The notes beneath the pieces are model-generated. The model was given only the letters and a program-made list of their open reading frames with translations. It searched no databases and was not told where the DNA came from. The position numbers and the translations under genes were made by a program. From Desulfuribacillus stibiiarsenatis (lineage in GTDB: Bacteria; Bacillota; Bacilli; Desulfuribacillales; Desulfuribacillaceae), in NCBI RefSeq assembly GCF_001742305.1, contig NZ_MJAT01000035.1:1-64000 (forward strand): a stretch of 64,000 nucleotides of DNA. The letters are read 5' to 3'. This document shows positions 18,111-25,551 of the stretch, piece by piece; within the stretch, counting starts at the first letter, position 1; each line of letters starts with the position of its first letter.

Positions 18111-18135
18111 ATCTGCTTTGAGAGGAGCTTTTTTT

Positions 18136-19965
18136 ATGTGTGGTATTGTAGGGTACATCGGGCATCAACAAGCCCAAGAAATTTTAGTCAATGGTTTAAA
18201 GAAATTAGAATACAGAGGATATGACTCAGCTGGTGTGGCAATTGACGTCGGTGATTGTATCGTTGTAACGAAATCTGTTGGGCGCCTGAAGAACCTTGAA
18301 TCAAAGGTTAGCGAGAACAAATTAATCGGATGTCGCGGTGTAGGTCACACTCGTTGGGCAACCCATGGTCGTCCGTCGGATGAAAACAGCCATCCACACT
18401 TTGATTGCACTGGTAAAATAGCAGTTGTGCACAATGGTATTATTGAGAACTATGCAGAACTTCGCGCAGAATTAAAGGCGCTTGGTCATGAGTTTAAATC
18501 CGAAACAGATACAGAAGTAATCGCGCATCTGATGGAAGAGCTTTTTAATGGCGATATACTTGAGACTTTTCGCTTAGCCCTTTCTCGCCTAGAAGGATCT
18601 TATGCGACAGCAGTTATTTCTGAATACGAGAAAGATAAGATTATTGTAGCGCGTAAAGACAGCCCACTAGTGATCGGGCTTGGAATTAATGAGAATTTTA
18701 TTGCTTCGGATATTCCAGCTATATTGGAGTATACCAGAAATGCTTATATATTAGATGATCATGAGATTGCTGTTTTGACAGCAGATCATGTACAAATTTA
18801 TGATGAATCAGGCATCCCGATAGTGAAAGAAGTATTTGAAGTAAAATGGGATGCAGTTGCCGCGGAAAAAGGTGGCTATGACCACTTCATGCTCAAAGAA
18901 ATCGATGAGCAACCAAAGGCCCTTAGAGATACATTAAGAGGCCGCATTGATGAAAGCCAAAGAAAAGTTCGTCTAGATGAAGTGAAATTAACAGCGAAAG
19001 AACTTCAAGATATCCAAAAAATTCATATCGTAGCATGTGGAACAGCCTACCATGCAGGACTTGTAGGGAAATACGCGATTGAAAAATTAGTTCGTATCCC
19101 TGTGGAAGTGGAAGTTGCATCAGAGTTCCGTTATCGTGATCCGATTATTAATGATAAGACATTAGTATTAGTCATTAGCCAATCAGGAGAAACAGCGGAT
19201 ACCTTAGCAGCGCTAAGACTAGGCAAATCTTCTGGAGCAAGAGTAGCGGCTATTACGAATGTTGTAGGTAGTTCTGTAGCTCGTGAAGCAAATGACGTCA
19301 TCTACACTTGGGCGGGTCCAGAAATCGCTGTAGCATCAACAAAGGCATATACTACACAGCTATTAGCAATATATTTACTAGCAGTTTTCATGGCTGAGAA
19401 ACGTAATACTATTTCTGTGCAAGATCGTGTGGAAATCCTGCAAGCACTGCAAATGATCCCAGAGCAAGCAGCACAGCTTGTTGCTGCTAAGGACCGTGCG
19501 AAAGAAGTGGCAAAAGGTGTTGTTGATTGGAATAGCGCATTCTTTATTGGCCGTGGCATGGATTACACCGTTGCATTAGAAGGTGCACTAAAGCTAAAGG
19601 AAATCTCCTATATCCACGCAGAAGCATATGCTGCTGGTGAGTTAAAACATGGAACAATTGCTTTAATAGAAGATGGGATTCCAGTCATTAGCTTACTGAC
19701 ACAACCGGATGTATATGAGAAGACAATGAGTAACGTCATAGAAGTGAAAGCCCGTGACGCGAAGATTATAGCAGTGGTCAATGAAGGTGATATGAAAGCA
19801 GCGGATGTAGCGGACGAAATGATTACGATTCCGAAAACGCACCCGCTTCTAACACCAATCTTATCTGTTATCCCATTACAGCTGCTTGCCTATTATGCAT
19901 CAATACTACGCGGGAATGACGTAGATAAGCCAAGAAACCTAGCGAAATCAGTAACAGTAGAATAA
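18136..19965 (+). CDS. glmS: Glutamine-fructose-6-phosphate aminotransferase GlmS
   Basis: A 609-residue enzyme making glucosamine-6-phosphate from fructose-6-phosphate and glutamine. The N-terminal glutaminase domain begins with MCGIVGYIG, so after removal of Met the cysteine is the catalytic nucleophile. Two SIS sugar-isomerase domains follow, with SQSGETADTLAA and the C-terminal KPRNLAKSVTVE typical of GlmS. The start at 18136 has AGAGGAGC upstream and gives the family's exact N terminus. Expression is controlled by the ribozyme at 17940. Confidence 0.98.
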   Translation: MCGIVGYIGHQQAQEILVNGLKKLEYRGYDSAGVAIDVGDCIVVTKSVGRLKNLESKVSENKLIGCRGVGHTRWATHGRPSDENSHPHFDCTGKIAVVHNGIIENYAELRAELKALGHEFKSETDTEVIAHLMEELFNGDILETFRLALSRLEGSYATAVISEYEKDKIIVARKDSPLVIGLGINENFIASDIPAILEYTRNAYILDDHEIAVLTADHVQIYDESGIPIVKEVFEVKWDAVAAEKGGYDHFMLKEIDEQPKALRDTLRGRIDESQRKVRLDEVKLTAKELQDIQKIHIVACGTAYHAGLVGKYAIEKLVRIPVEVEVASEFRYRDPIINDKTLVLVISQSGETADTLAALRLGKSSGARVAAITNVVGSSVAREANDVIYTWAGPEIAVASTKAYTTQLLAIYLLAVFMAEKRNTISVQDRVEILQALQMIPEQAAQLVAAKDRAKEVAKGVVDWNSAFFIGRGMDYTVALEGALKLKEISYIHAEAYAAGELKHGTIALIEDGIPVISLLTQPDVYEKTMSNVIEVKARDAKIIAVVNEGDMKAADVADEMITIPKTHPLLTPILSVIPLQLLAYYASILRGNDVDKPRNLAKSVTVE

Positions 19966-20020
19966 ATACGGATCTCTATAGAATTAAATTGTTGTTCCTT
20001 TGCCAATAAGTTCCTACCCG

Positions 20021-20059
20021 TGTAATTCAGTCGGTATCTGATGTAATTCAGTTGGTATC
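20021..20059. repeat. Direct repeat resembling tRNA D-arm fragments
   Basis: TGTAATTCAGTCGGTATC (20021-20038) and TGTAATTCAGTTGGTATC (20042-20059) differ in one base. Both resemble the 5' part of a tRNA (TAGTTCAGTTGGTAG), but there is no anticodon arm or T-arm. Confidence 0.7.
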
Positions 20060-20080
20060 AAGGCACCATAAGAACACCAC

Positions 20081-20130
20081 AAGAACCAGTGTAGCGTATC
20101 TCTAAATACGCCCCGCTGGTTCTTTTTCTT
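20081..20130 (+). terminator. Terminator after glmS
   Basis: AAGAACCAG pairs with CTGGTTCTT across a 26-base loop, followed by a T-rich tail. It sits between the convergent glmS and ArsR-type genes. Confidence 0.82.
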
Positions 20131-20132
20131 AT

Positions 20133-20486
20133 TTACTCCTCATTTTGTGTTGGGAGATCAATTTGGTCAGAGAATTTGTCTAACAAATTAATCGTATCAA
20201 CTAAATGATTATTAAAAATTTGACGTGCAACAGAGAGGAGGTCAACAATCATAGGGTCACGTAAGGAATAAATCACACGGTTCCCTTCTTTCGTTCCTGT
20301 AACAATATTTTTTCCTCTGAGAATCGTTAATTGTTGTGAAACCGCGGAGCCTTCGCTACCTGCAAGATTCTGAAGTTCATTTACGCTTTTATCTCCTTCA
20401 GCCAATAACTCAAGAATTTTTATCCTAAGTGGATGGGCAAGTGCTTTGAAAAATTCTGCTTTAAATTGTTGCATCTCCAGGTTCAT
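20133..20486 (-). CDS. ArsR-family winged-helix regulator without cysteines
   Basis: A 117-residue winged-helix DNA-binding protein of the ArsR/SmtB type (KALAHPLRIKILELLAEGDKSVNELQNLAG, recognition helix SAVSQQLTILR, wing GTKEGNRVIYSL). It has no cysteine at all, so the ELCVCDL-type thiolate sensor of arsenic and cadmium regulators is absent and the effector must be something else. It is the second gene of a minus-strand pair, starting 22 bases after the SulP permease stop. An inverted repeat upstream of the permease could be its operator. Confidence 0.88.
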   Translation of the reverse strand: MNLEMQQFKAEFFKALAHPLRIKILELLAEGDKSVNELQNLAGSEGSAVSQQLTILRGKNIVTGTKEGNRVIYSLRDPMIVDLLSVARQIFNNHLVDTINLLDKFSDQIDLPTQNEE

Positions 20487-20508
20487 AGAATTCCCTCCCG
20501 TATTATGT

Positions 20509-22266
20509 TCAATAGGATCTTATTTGTTCTTCTGTCGTTTTACTAGCATCAGATAAAACTTCACATTCCCTAAAAGTAAAATGCTTACAACCAAGGCATT
20601 TATCTTTGTCTAAGTGTAATAATGCATAATTAATGGCATCTCCAGTATGATCAAAAAAGCGATCTTCACCAATCAATTGAGATAGACCGGTTTTGGTTAA
20701 TACTTTTTTTGGCTGGGTACTTAATTCGGATATTAAAACAATTCCGTGTTTTGAAAAGTTACGTACAATACTTGATAAATTCGATTCTCCGGTTGCATCT
20801 ATAAAAGGAACTTTTCCCATCCTTAATAAAAGGACTTTAGGTCTGTAATTAATGGTATTCATGATACTATGTTCAAAAGTTTGAGCTGCACCAAAAAATA
20901 ATGGCCCCTCCACATCATAAATACTTATTTGTGGACAATCATGAGAATCTGTCACAATCTGGGGTTCTACTTTACCCTGTTTGTTTTCAGGATTAGGTAA
21001 AACCTTAGTGGTTACCATTATATCACTCATTCTTTTCGTGAAGATGATGACTGCTAAGACTAGGCCTACTTCAACTGCCAAAGTAAGATTGAAAAATACT
21101 GTGAATAAGAACGTAACGACTAAAACAAGCGAATCCTCTGTTTTAGTTTTCAATAAATGCAAAAATACATGATGTTCACTCATATTCCATGCAACAATCA
21201 TTAATATCGGTGCCATACTCGCCAAAGGGATTCTTGAAGCATAGGGAGCAAAAAGTACAAGAATAATAAGAACTACGATCCCATGAATCACTCCTGATAT
21301 TGGAGAAATAGCCCCATTTTTAATATTCGTAGCAGTTCTTGCGATAGCGCCCGTTGCAGGAATACCACCGAAAAAGGGTGTTATCATATTAGCGAGCCCT
21401 TGACCAATCAATTCTCTGTTACTGTTATGTTTGGTACTTGTCATGCCATCAGCAACCACGGCAGATAAAAGTGATTCAATGGAACCAAGCATTGCAATAA
21501 CAAATGCAGGACCAATAAGTTTTTGAATTTGCTCCAATGAAAAATCAGGTATTTTAAAATTCGGGAGATTACTAGGAATATCACCAAAAGTTGAACCGAT
21601 GGTTGCTACATGACTTGGATATAAAAAACTGGCAACTAGAGTTGATAAAATAAGCCCGATAAGTGGCCCTGGTATCTTTGGAAAAAACTTAGGCGTATAA
21701 ATTACAGTTATTAAACAAACGACAGCAGTGAAAAAACTATATAGGTTTATGCTACTGATACTTGCAATTATTTCATTAAGATTTTTAATGAAATATTCAT
21801 GTTTTTCAACACCGGTAAGTCCTAAGAAATTTGGAATTTGACCCACAAAAATAATAACTGCTATCCCTGACGTAAAACCAATTGTAACTGGCTTAGGAAT
21901 AAACTTAATGAGGGAACCTAATTTAAATAGACCCATCAGAAACAAAATAATCCCGGCCATAAAACCCGCAATCAATAAGTTTTCATATCCGTATGTCATA
22001 ACAATACCAAATAATATAGGAATGAAGGCGCCGGTTGGTCCACCAATTTGATATTTTGATCCTCCAAACAATGAAATTAAAATTCCGGCAATTATGGTTG
22101 TGTAGATCCCGTATTCTGGTTTAACCCCCGATGCAATTGCAAAAGCCATCCCTAGAGGTATGGCAATAATCCCAACTACAATCCCAGAGATAACATCCCG
22201 TTGGAGTGAATGAATGGAGTAATCCTTGTATCTACCTTTGAAATTTAATTTATACTGCATATACAC
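20509..22266 (-). CDS. SulP family anion permease with STAS domain
   Basis: A 585-residue inner-membrane transporter with the SulP core (GIVVGIIAIPLGMAFAIASG near the N terminus, about 10-14 helices) and a cytoplasmic STAS domain near residues 430-550. The last 30 residues contain a cysteine-rich segment, CLGCKHFTFREC, not usual for SulP proteins, which may bind a metal. SulP proteins carry sulfate, bicarbonate or other anions. The sulfate pathway at 4883-9357 makes sulfate attractive, but the gene is not in that operon. It is cotranscribed with the ArsR-type regulator downstream. Confidence 0.9.
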   Translation of the reverse strand: MYMQYKLNFKGRYKDYSIHSLQRDVISGIVVGIIAIPLGMAFAIASGVKPEYGIYTTIIAGILISLFGGSKYQIGGPTGAFIPILFGIVMTYGYENLLIAGFMAGIILFLMGLFKLGSLIKFIPKPVTIGFTSGIAVIIFVGQIPNFLGLTGVEKHEYFIKNLNEIIASISSINLYSFFTAVVCLITVIYTPKFFPKIPGPLIGLILSTLVASFLYPSHVATIGSTFGDIPSNLPNFKIPDFSLEQIQKLIGPAFVIAMLGSIESLLSAVVADGMTSTKHNSNRELIGQGLANMITPFFGGIPATGAIARTATNIKNGAISPISGVIHGIVVLIILVLFAPYASRIPLASMAPILMIVAWNMSEHHVFLHLLKTKTEDSLVLVVTFLFTVFFNLTLAVEVGLVLAVIIFTKRMSDIMVTTKVLPNPENKQGKVEPQIVTDSHDCPQISIYDVEGPLFFGAAQTFEHSIMNTINYRPKVLLLRMGKVPFIDATGESNLSSIVRNFSKHGIVLISELSTQPKKVLTKTGLSQLIGEDRFFDHTGDAINYALLHLDKDKCLGCKHFTFRECEVLSDASKTTEEQIRSY

Positions 22267-22279
22267 CCTTCTTTAATTA

Positions 22280-22309
22280 TATATTCGTATATCTGATTAT
22301 TTGAATATA
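22280..22309 (-). promoter_or_regulatory. Candidate operator: inverted repeat upstream of the SulP gene
   Basis: TATATTC (22280-22286) and GAATATA (22303-22309) form a perfect inverted repeat 14-43 bases upstream of the permease start. ArsR-family regulators often bind AT-rich imperfect palindromes at such positions. Assignment to the downstream regulator is inferred. Confidence 0.5.
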
Positions 22310-22505
22310 CCATACTACGAATTTACTCCGATTTGTTAACGTTGTCAAAACAATTTTAGAGGGAGTTGGGGAGATCAAGTAATTTTAGAAGGTGAAATAA
22401 ATTACAGCCAAATTGTATTAGTAGTAAAATAAGCTGTAGGTTGCCTTCCTTGCAATCATTGGCAAAAGAGTATAATCTGAATATATCTGGCCAAAGGAGG
22501 AAGAT

Positions 22506-24359
22506 ATGTCTAGTATCCATGATTATCGCAAAGCTATTCACACTTACAGAGACCAAGAGGTAATTTATAAGAAGCAATTAGACACGGTAAGTCATATTCG
22601 ATTAGGAATATTTCTAGTGGGAGCGGCTATCGTTGGCTACTTTTCGTGGATGAACGAGAATGTAATTGCATTATTATTGCTTGGTATATTTACTATGGCC
22701 TTTCTATGGGCAGTGATTCGCCACAACCTAGCGAAGAAGCAGTTAAACAGAATCCGTTGCAAAATTACAATCAATAATCAATACATCGATCGAACTAATG
22801 GCAATTGGATTACTTTTAAAGATGCCGGTAACGATTTTGTGCAACCGAGTCATCCCTACACTAGTGATTTAGATATCTTTGGGCAGAAATCTTTGTTCCA
22901 ATGGATGAACGTAGCGAGTACCTTTGTTGGAAGGACTATATTACGCAATTACTTACTGAATTCAGAGAAAGATGCTCAAGCTATCACTGAACGCCATAGT
23001 GCCGTGCAAGAACTTGCTGAATCATTCGAATTCGCACAGGAACTACAATGTGAGGGCATGCTCGGGGAAAACATAAATGACAATCCAGAACCCTTATTGT
23101 CCTACATAGAAAATCCGAAAACTATGTTTCCTAACGAAAATTGGAGGTTCTTATTTTATGCATTACCTGTCGCAACAATCGTATCGATTGTACTAACGGT
23201 TTTGCGAGTTCCTTATTTCGAATATATCGCTCTGGCGATGCTTGTGGTTCAAGTAGCATTAACGGCAATTGGTTTCGCGCGAGTCTCTGAAGTACTCAGC
23301 ACAATCTATGACTGCAAAAGCAGCATTGAAGCATACAGTAACATTATTCATTTAATTGAGAAGGAAAAGTTCCAATCTGCACATCTCAATAAGATACAGT
23401 CGAATGTGCGTAGTGGGAAGCAAACAGCGTCATCGCAGATTATCCAATTATCGAAGTTAGTCGATAGGATCGACATGAGACATAGTGCTTTTTTGTATTT
23501 TATTCTTAATACGCTGTTCTTATGGGATTACCATTGTGTATTCGCATTAGAAAATTGGAAACGCGAGAATAGGCATCAAATCAGAAAATGGCTAGAGACG
23601 ATTGGCGCCATAGAAGCCCTTTCAAGCCTCGCAGTCATTAAGAGAATTCAACCAAACTGGAGTTATCCAAAAATTTATGAATCAAACGATGCAACGAACG
23701 GGAATAACCGACAGGCAACGAAGGATATAAGAATCATAGCGGGGGAAATGGGTCACCCACTGATTGTAGAAGAAAATAGAGTTTGTAATGATTTCTCCAT
23801 TCAAAATCATCTAGGCATAGTCACTGGCTCTAACATGTCTGGGAAGACAACTCTGCTACGAACGATTGGGATTAATCTTGTACTAGCGTATGCCGGCGCG
23901 CCCGTATGTGCGAAGAAGTTCGAATGCTCCATGATGGATATCTTCACTTCCATGCGCATTACTGATGATTTAAACAGCGGTATTTCATCCTTTTACGCGG
24001 AACTCCTACGAATTAAGACAATCATCGAGTACGTGAATGAAGAGAAACCGATGCTTTTCCTAATTGACGAGATATTCCGAGGTACGAATTCCCAAGATAG
24101 AATCATCGGAGCGAAAAATGTTCTGGTGAATCTTTCGAAAGATTGGGTGATTGGTTTAATTTCCACCCATGACTTTGAATTATGTGATTTAGAGCATGAC
24201 AAGAAAGTTAAGATTGAGAACTATCATTTCACAGAACACTATATCAATAATGAAATCAAATTTGATTACAAGCTTAGAAAAGGACGTTGTCGAACAACGA
24301 ACGCCAAGTATCTTATGAAAATGGTTGGGATACAGTTCCTAGACGAGCGTCAACTCTAA
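22506..24359 (+). CDS. Membrane-anchored MutS-like ATPase
   Basis: A 617-residue protein with two hydrophobic helices at about 30-75 (IFLVGAAIVGYFSW and ALLLLGIFTMAFLWAVI) and probably another pair near 215-255. A MutS-type core follows, with an ABC-like ATPase: P-loop GSNMSGKTT near 441-449 and Walker B MLFLIDEIFRGTN. The mismatch-recognition domain of MutS is absent, so this belongs to the short MutS-related proteins of unknown role rather than to repair MutS. It is monocistronic, with AAAGGAGG before the ATG and a terminator at 24390. Confidence 0.85.
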   Translation: MSSIHDYRKAIHTYRDQEVIYKKQLDTVSHIRLGIFLVGAAIVGYFSWMNENVIALLLLGIFTMAFLWAVIRHNLAKKQLNRIRCKITINNQYIDRTNGNWITFKDAGNDFVQPSHPYTSDLDIFGQKSLFQWMNVASTFVGRTILRNYLLNSEKDAQAITERHSAVQELAESFEFAQELQCEGMLGENINDNPEPLLSYIENPKTMFPNENWRFLFYALPVATIVSIVLTVLRVPYFEYIALAMLVVQVALTAIGFARVSEVLSTIYDCKSSIEAYSNIIHLIEKEKFQSAHLNKIQSNVRSGKQTASSQIIQLSKLVDRIDMRHSAFLYFILNTLFLWDYHCVFALENWKRENRHQIRKWLETIGAIEALSSLAVIKRIQPNWSYPKIYESNDATNGNNRQATKDIRIIAGEMGHPLIVEENRVCNDFSIQNHLGIVTGSNMSGKTTLLRTIGINLVLAYAGAPVCAKKFECSMMDIFTSMRITDDLNSGISSFYAELLRIKTIIEYVNEEKPMLFLIDEIFRGTNSQDRIIGAKNVLVNLSKDWVIGLISTHDFELCDLEHDKKVKIENYHFTEHYINNEIKFDYKLRKGRCRTTNAKYLMKMVGIQFLDERQL

Positions 24360-24389
24360 CAATGGATACATACACTTGACCTAAGCATA

Positions 24390-24413
24390 AAGGCCCAACA
24401 AGGGTCTTTTTTT
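24390..24413 (+). terminator. Terminator after the MutS-like gene
   Basis: Stem AGGCCC / GGGTCT with loop AACAA, followed by seven T. Confidence 0.88.
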
Positions 24414-24449
24414 GTGCGCGAAATTTGTCGAAATATGACGAAATCGTGA

Positions 24450-24479
24450 TTGACAAACTATATACTAGTAAAATATAAT
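24450..24479 (+). promoter_or_regulatory. Strong sigma-A promoter of the tetR-chemosensory operon
   Basis: TTGACA at 24450-24455 and TATAAT at 24474-24479 both match the consensus exactly, with 18 bases between. The TetR operator palindrome begins 13 bases after the -10 box. Confidence 0.88.
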
Positions 24480-24492
24480 GACCGTATAAAGA

Positions 24493-24514
24493 GGTGAGTA
24501 AGAACTTACTCACC
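24493..24514. promoter_or_regulatory. TetR-type operator palindrome
   Basis: GGTGAGTAAG (24493-24502) and CTTACTCACC (24505-24514) form a perfect 10-bp inverted repeat with a two-base centre, placed over the expected start of transcription. The core TGAGTAA..TTACTCA is a frequent TetR-family site. It lies 33 bases before the TetR gene, so autorepression of the whole operon is the simplest reading. Confidence 0.82.
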
Positions 24515-24546
24515 CTGCGAAATTCACTAGGATAGGGGGATGTCAG

Positions 24547-25140
24547 ATGGTCAACTCAGTACTACATAGAAGAGAAACGCTACTCTTTACAACGATTGAT
24601 GTAATTAACGAATATGGCATCCAAAATGTTTCTACGAAGGAAATTGCTCGTAGGCAGAAAGTCTCAGAAGCAACTGTGTTTAAACATTTCAAGACTAAGC
24701 ATGATTTGCTAAACGCAGTGCTAGATTACTACGTGCAATATGATGCGGATTTAATAGAATCGACGAAAGATAGAATGGATAACCCTTTAGATGCGTTACG
24801 GTTTTACATATCCGCTTACAGTATCTACTACGAGAACTATCCAGCAATTACAGCAATCAACCAGTCCTACGATATTATGACATGCGACGAAGAGCTAGGG
24901 AAACGAATTAAAGCTATCTACAATCAGCGCTTGAACATGATTGAGCAAATCTTTATTGCAGCAAAAGCGGCCAAGCAAATCGATGAAAATGTCAATACAG
25001 AAATGTTAGCTGACATTACATGGGGGACTTGCCAGACGATTAACCTGAAATGGAGACTTAATGATTACGGTTTTTCATTAAACAAGTACACGATAGAATC
25101 GTTAGAAATGATTATACAAGCCTTTGTGGCAAAAAATTAA
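24547..25140 (+). CDS. TetR family transcriptional regulator
   Basis: A 197-residue regulator with an N-terminal TetR helix-turn-helix (about 8-55, VSTKEIARRQKVSEATVFKHFKTK) and an all-helical ligand/dimer domain. The ATG follows GATAGGGGGA. It is the first gene behind the promoter and palindrome at 24450-24514. Only about 20 bases separate it from the CheY gene, so it probably represses its own operon and with it the chemosensory genes. The ligand is unknown. Confidence 0.9.
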   Translation: MVNSVLHRRETLLFTTIDVINEYGIQNVSTKEIARRQKVSEATVFKHFKTKHDLLNAVLDYYVQYDADLIESTKDRMDNPLDALRFYISAYSIYYENYPAITAINQSYDIMTCDEELGKRIKAIYNQRLNMIEQIFIAAKAAKQIDENVNTEMLADITWGTCQTINLKWRLNDYGFSLNKYTIESLEMIIQAFVAKN

Positions 25141-25160
25141 AGAGGAAGAGAGTGGTAGTA

Positions 25161-25523
25161 ATGGCGAGAGTTTTAGTAGTGGATGACGCAGCATTTATGA
25201 GAATGTCGATTCGCACAATGTTAGAGAGAAATGGCTATGAAGTAGTGGGAGAAGCGGAGAACGGAGCGGTTGGGGTGAAGAAATATCAAGAACTGCAACC
25301 GGACATTGTAACCATGGATATTACAATGCCAGAAATGACGGGACTTGAAGCGTTAATTGAGATTCGAAAAATTGACCCACAAGCTAAGGTCGTCATGGTA
25401 TCTGCTATGGGACAACAAACGATGGTGAAAGATGCGATAATTAACGGCGCTAAGTCCTTCATAGTGAAACCATTCCAAGAAGAACATGTGGTACAAACAT
25501 TTCAATCGATTTTAGGTAAATAA
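25161..25523 (+). CDS. cheY: CheY chemotaxis response regulator
   Basis: A single-domain receiver of about 120 residues. The acid pocket is D8-D9, the phosphorylation site D53 (IVTMDITMPEM), the switch serine S81 and the lysine K103 (IVKPF). It would carry the signal from CheA to the output (flagellar switch or another target). A GTG at 25152 could also start it. I prefer the ATG at 25161, which gives the usual MARVLVVDDA N terminus, but the AGAGGAAGAG site is nearer to the GTG. Second gene of the operon after tetR. Confidence 0.92.
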   Translation: MARVLVVDDAAFMRMSIRTMLERNGYEVVGEAENGAVGVKKYQELQPDIVTMDITMPEMTGLEALIEIRKIDPQAKVVMVSAMGQQTMVKDAIINGAKSFIVKPFQEEHVVQTFQSILGK

Positions 25524-25551
25524 AAGCCAATGAATTAAAGGAGGTGACGTA

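Noticed and set aside
18022-18135. N-terminal extension of glmS
   Set aside because: It lies within the glmS ribozyme and its flank. The family N terminus MCGIVG and a good ribosome binding site place the start at 18136.
20509-22266. SulP permease as part of an arsenic or heavy-metal resistance unit
   Set aside because: The ArsR-type partner has no metal-binding cysteines, and no efflux ATPase or arsenate reductase is present.
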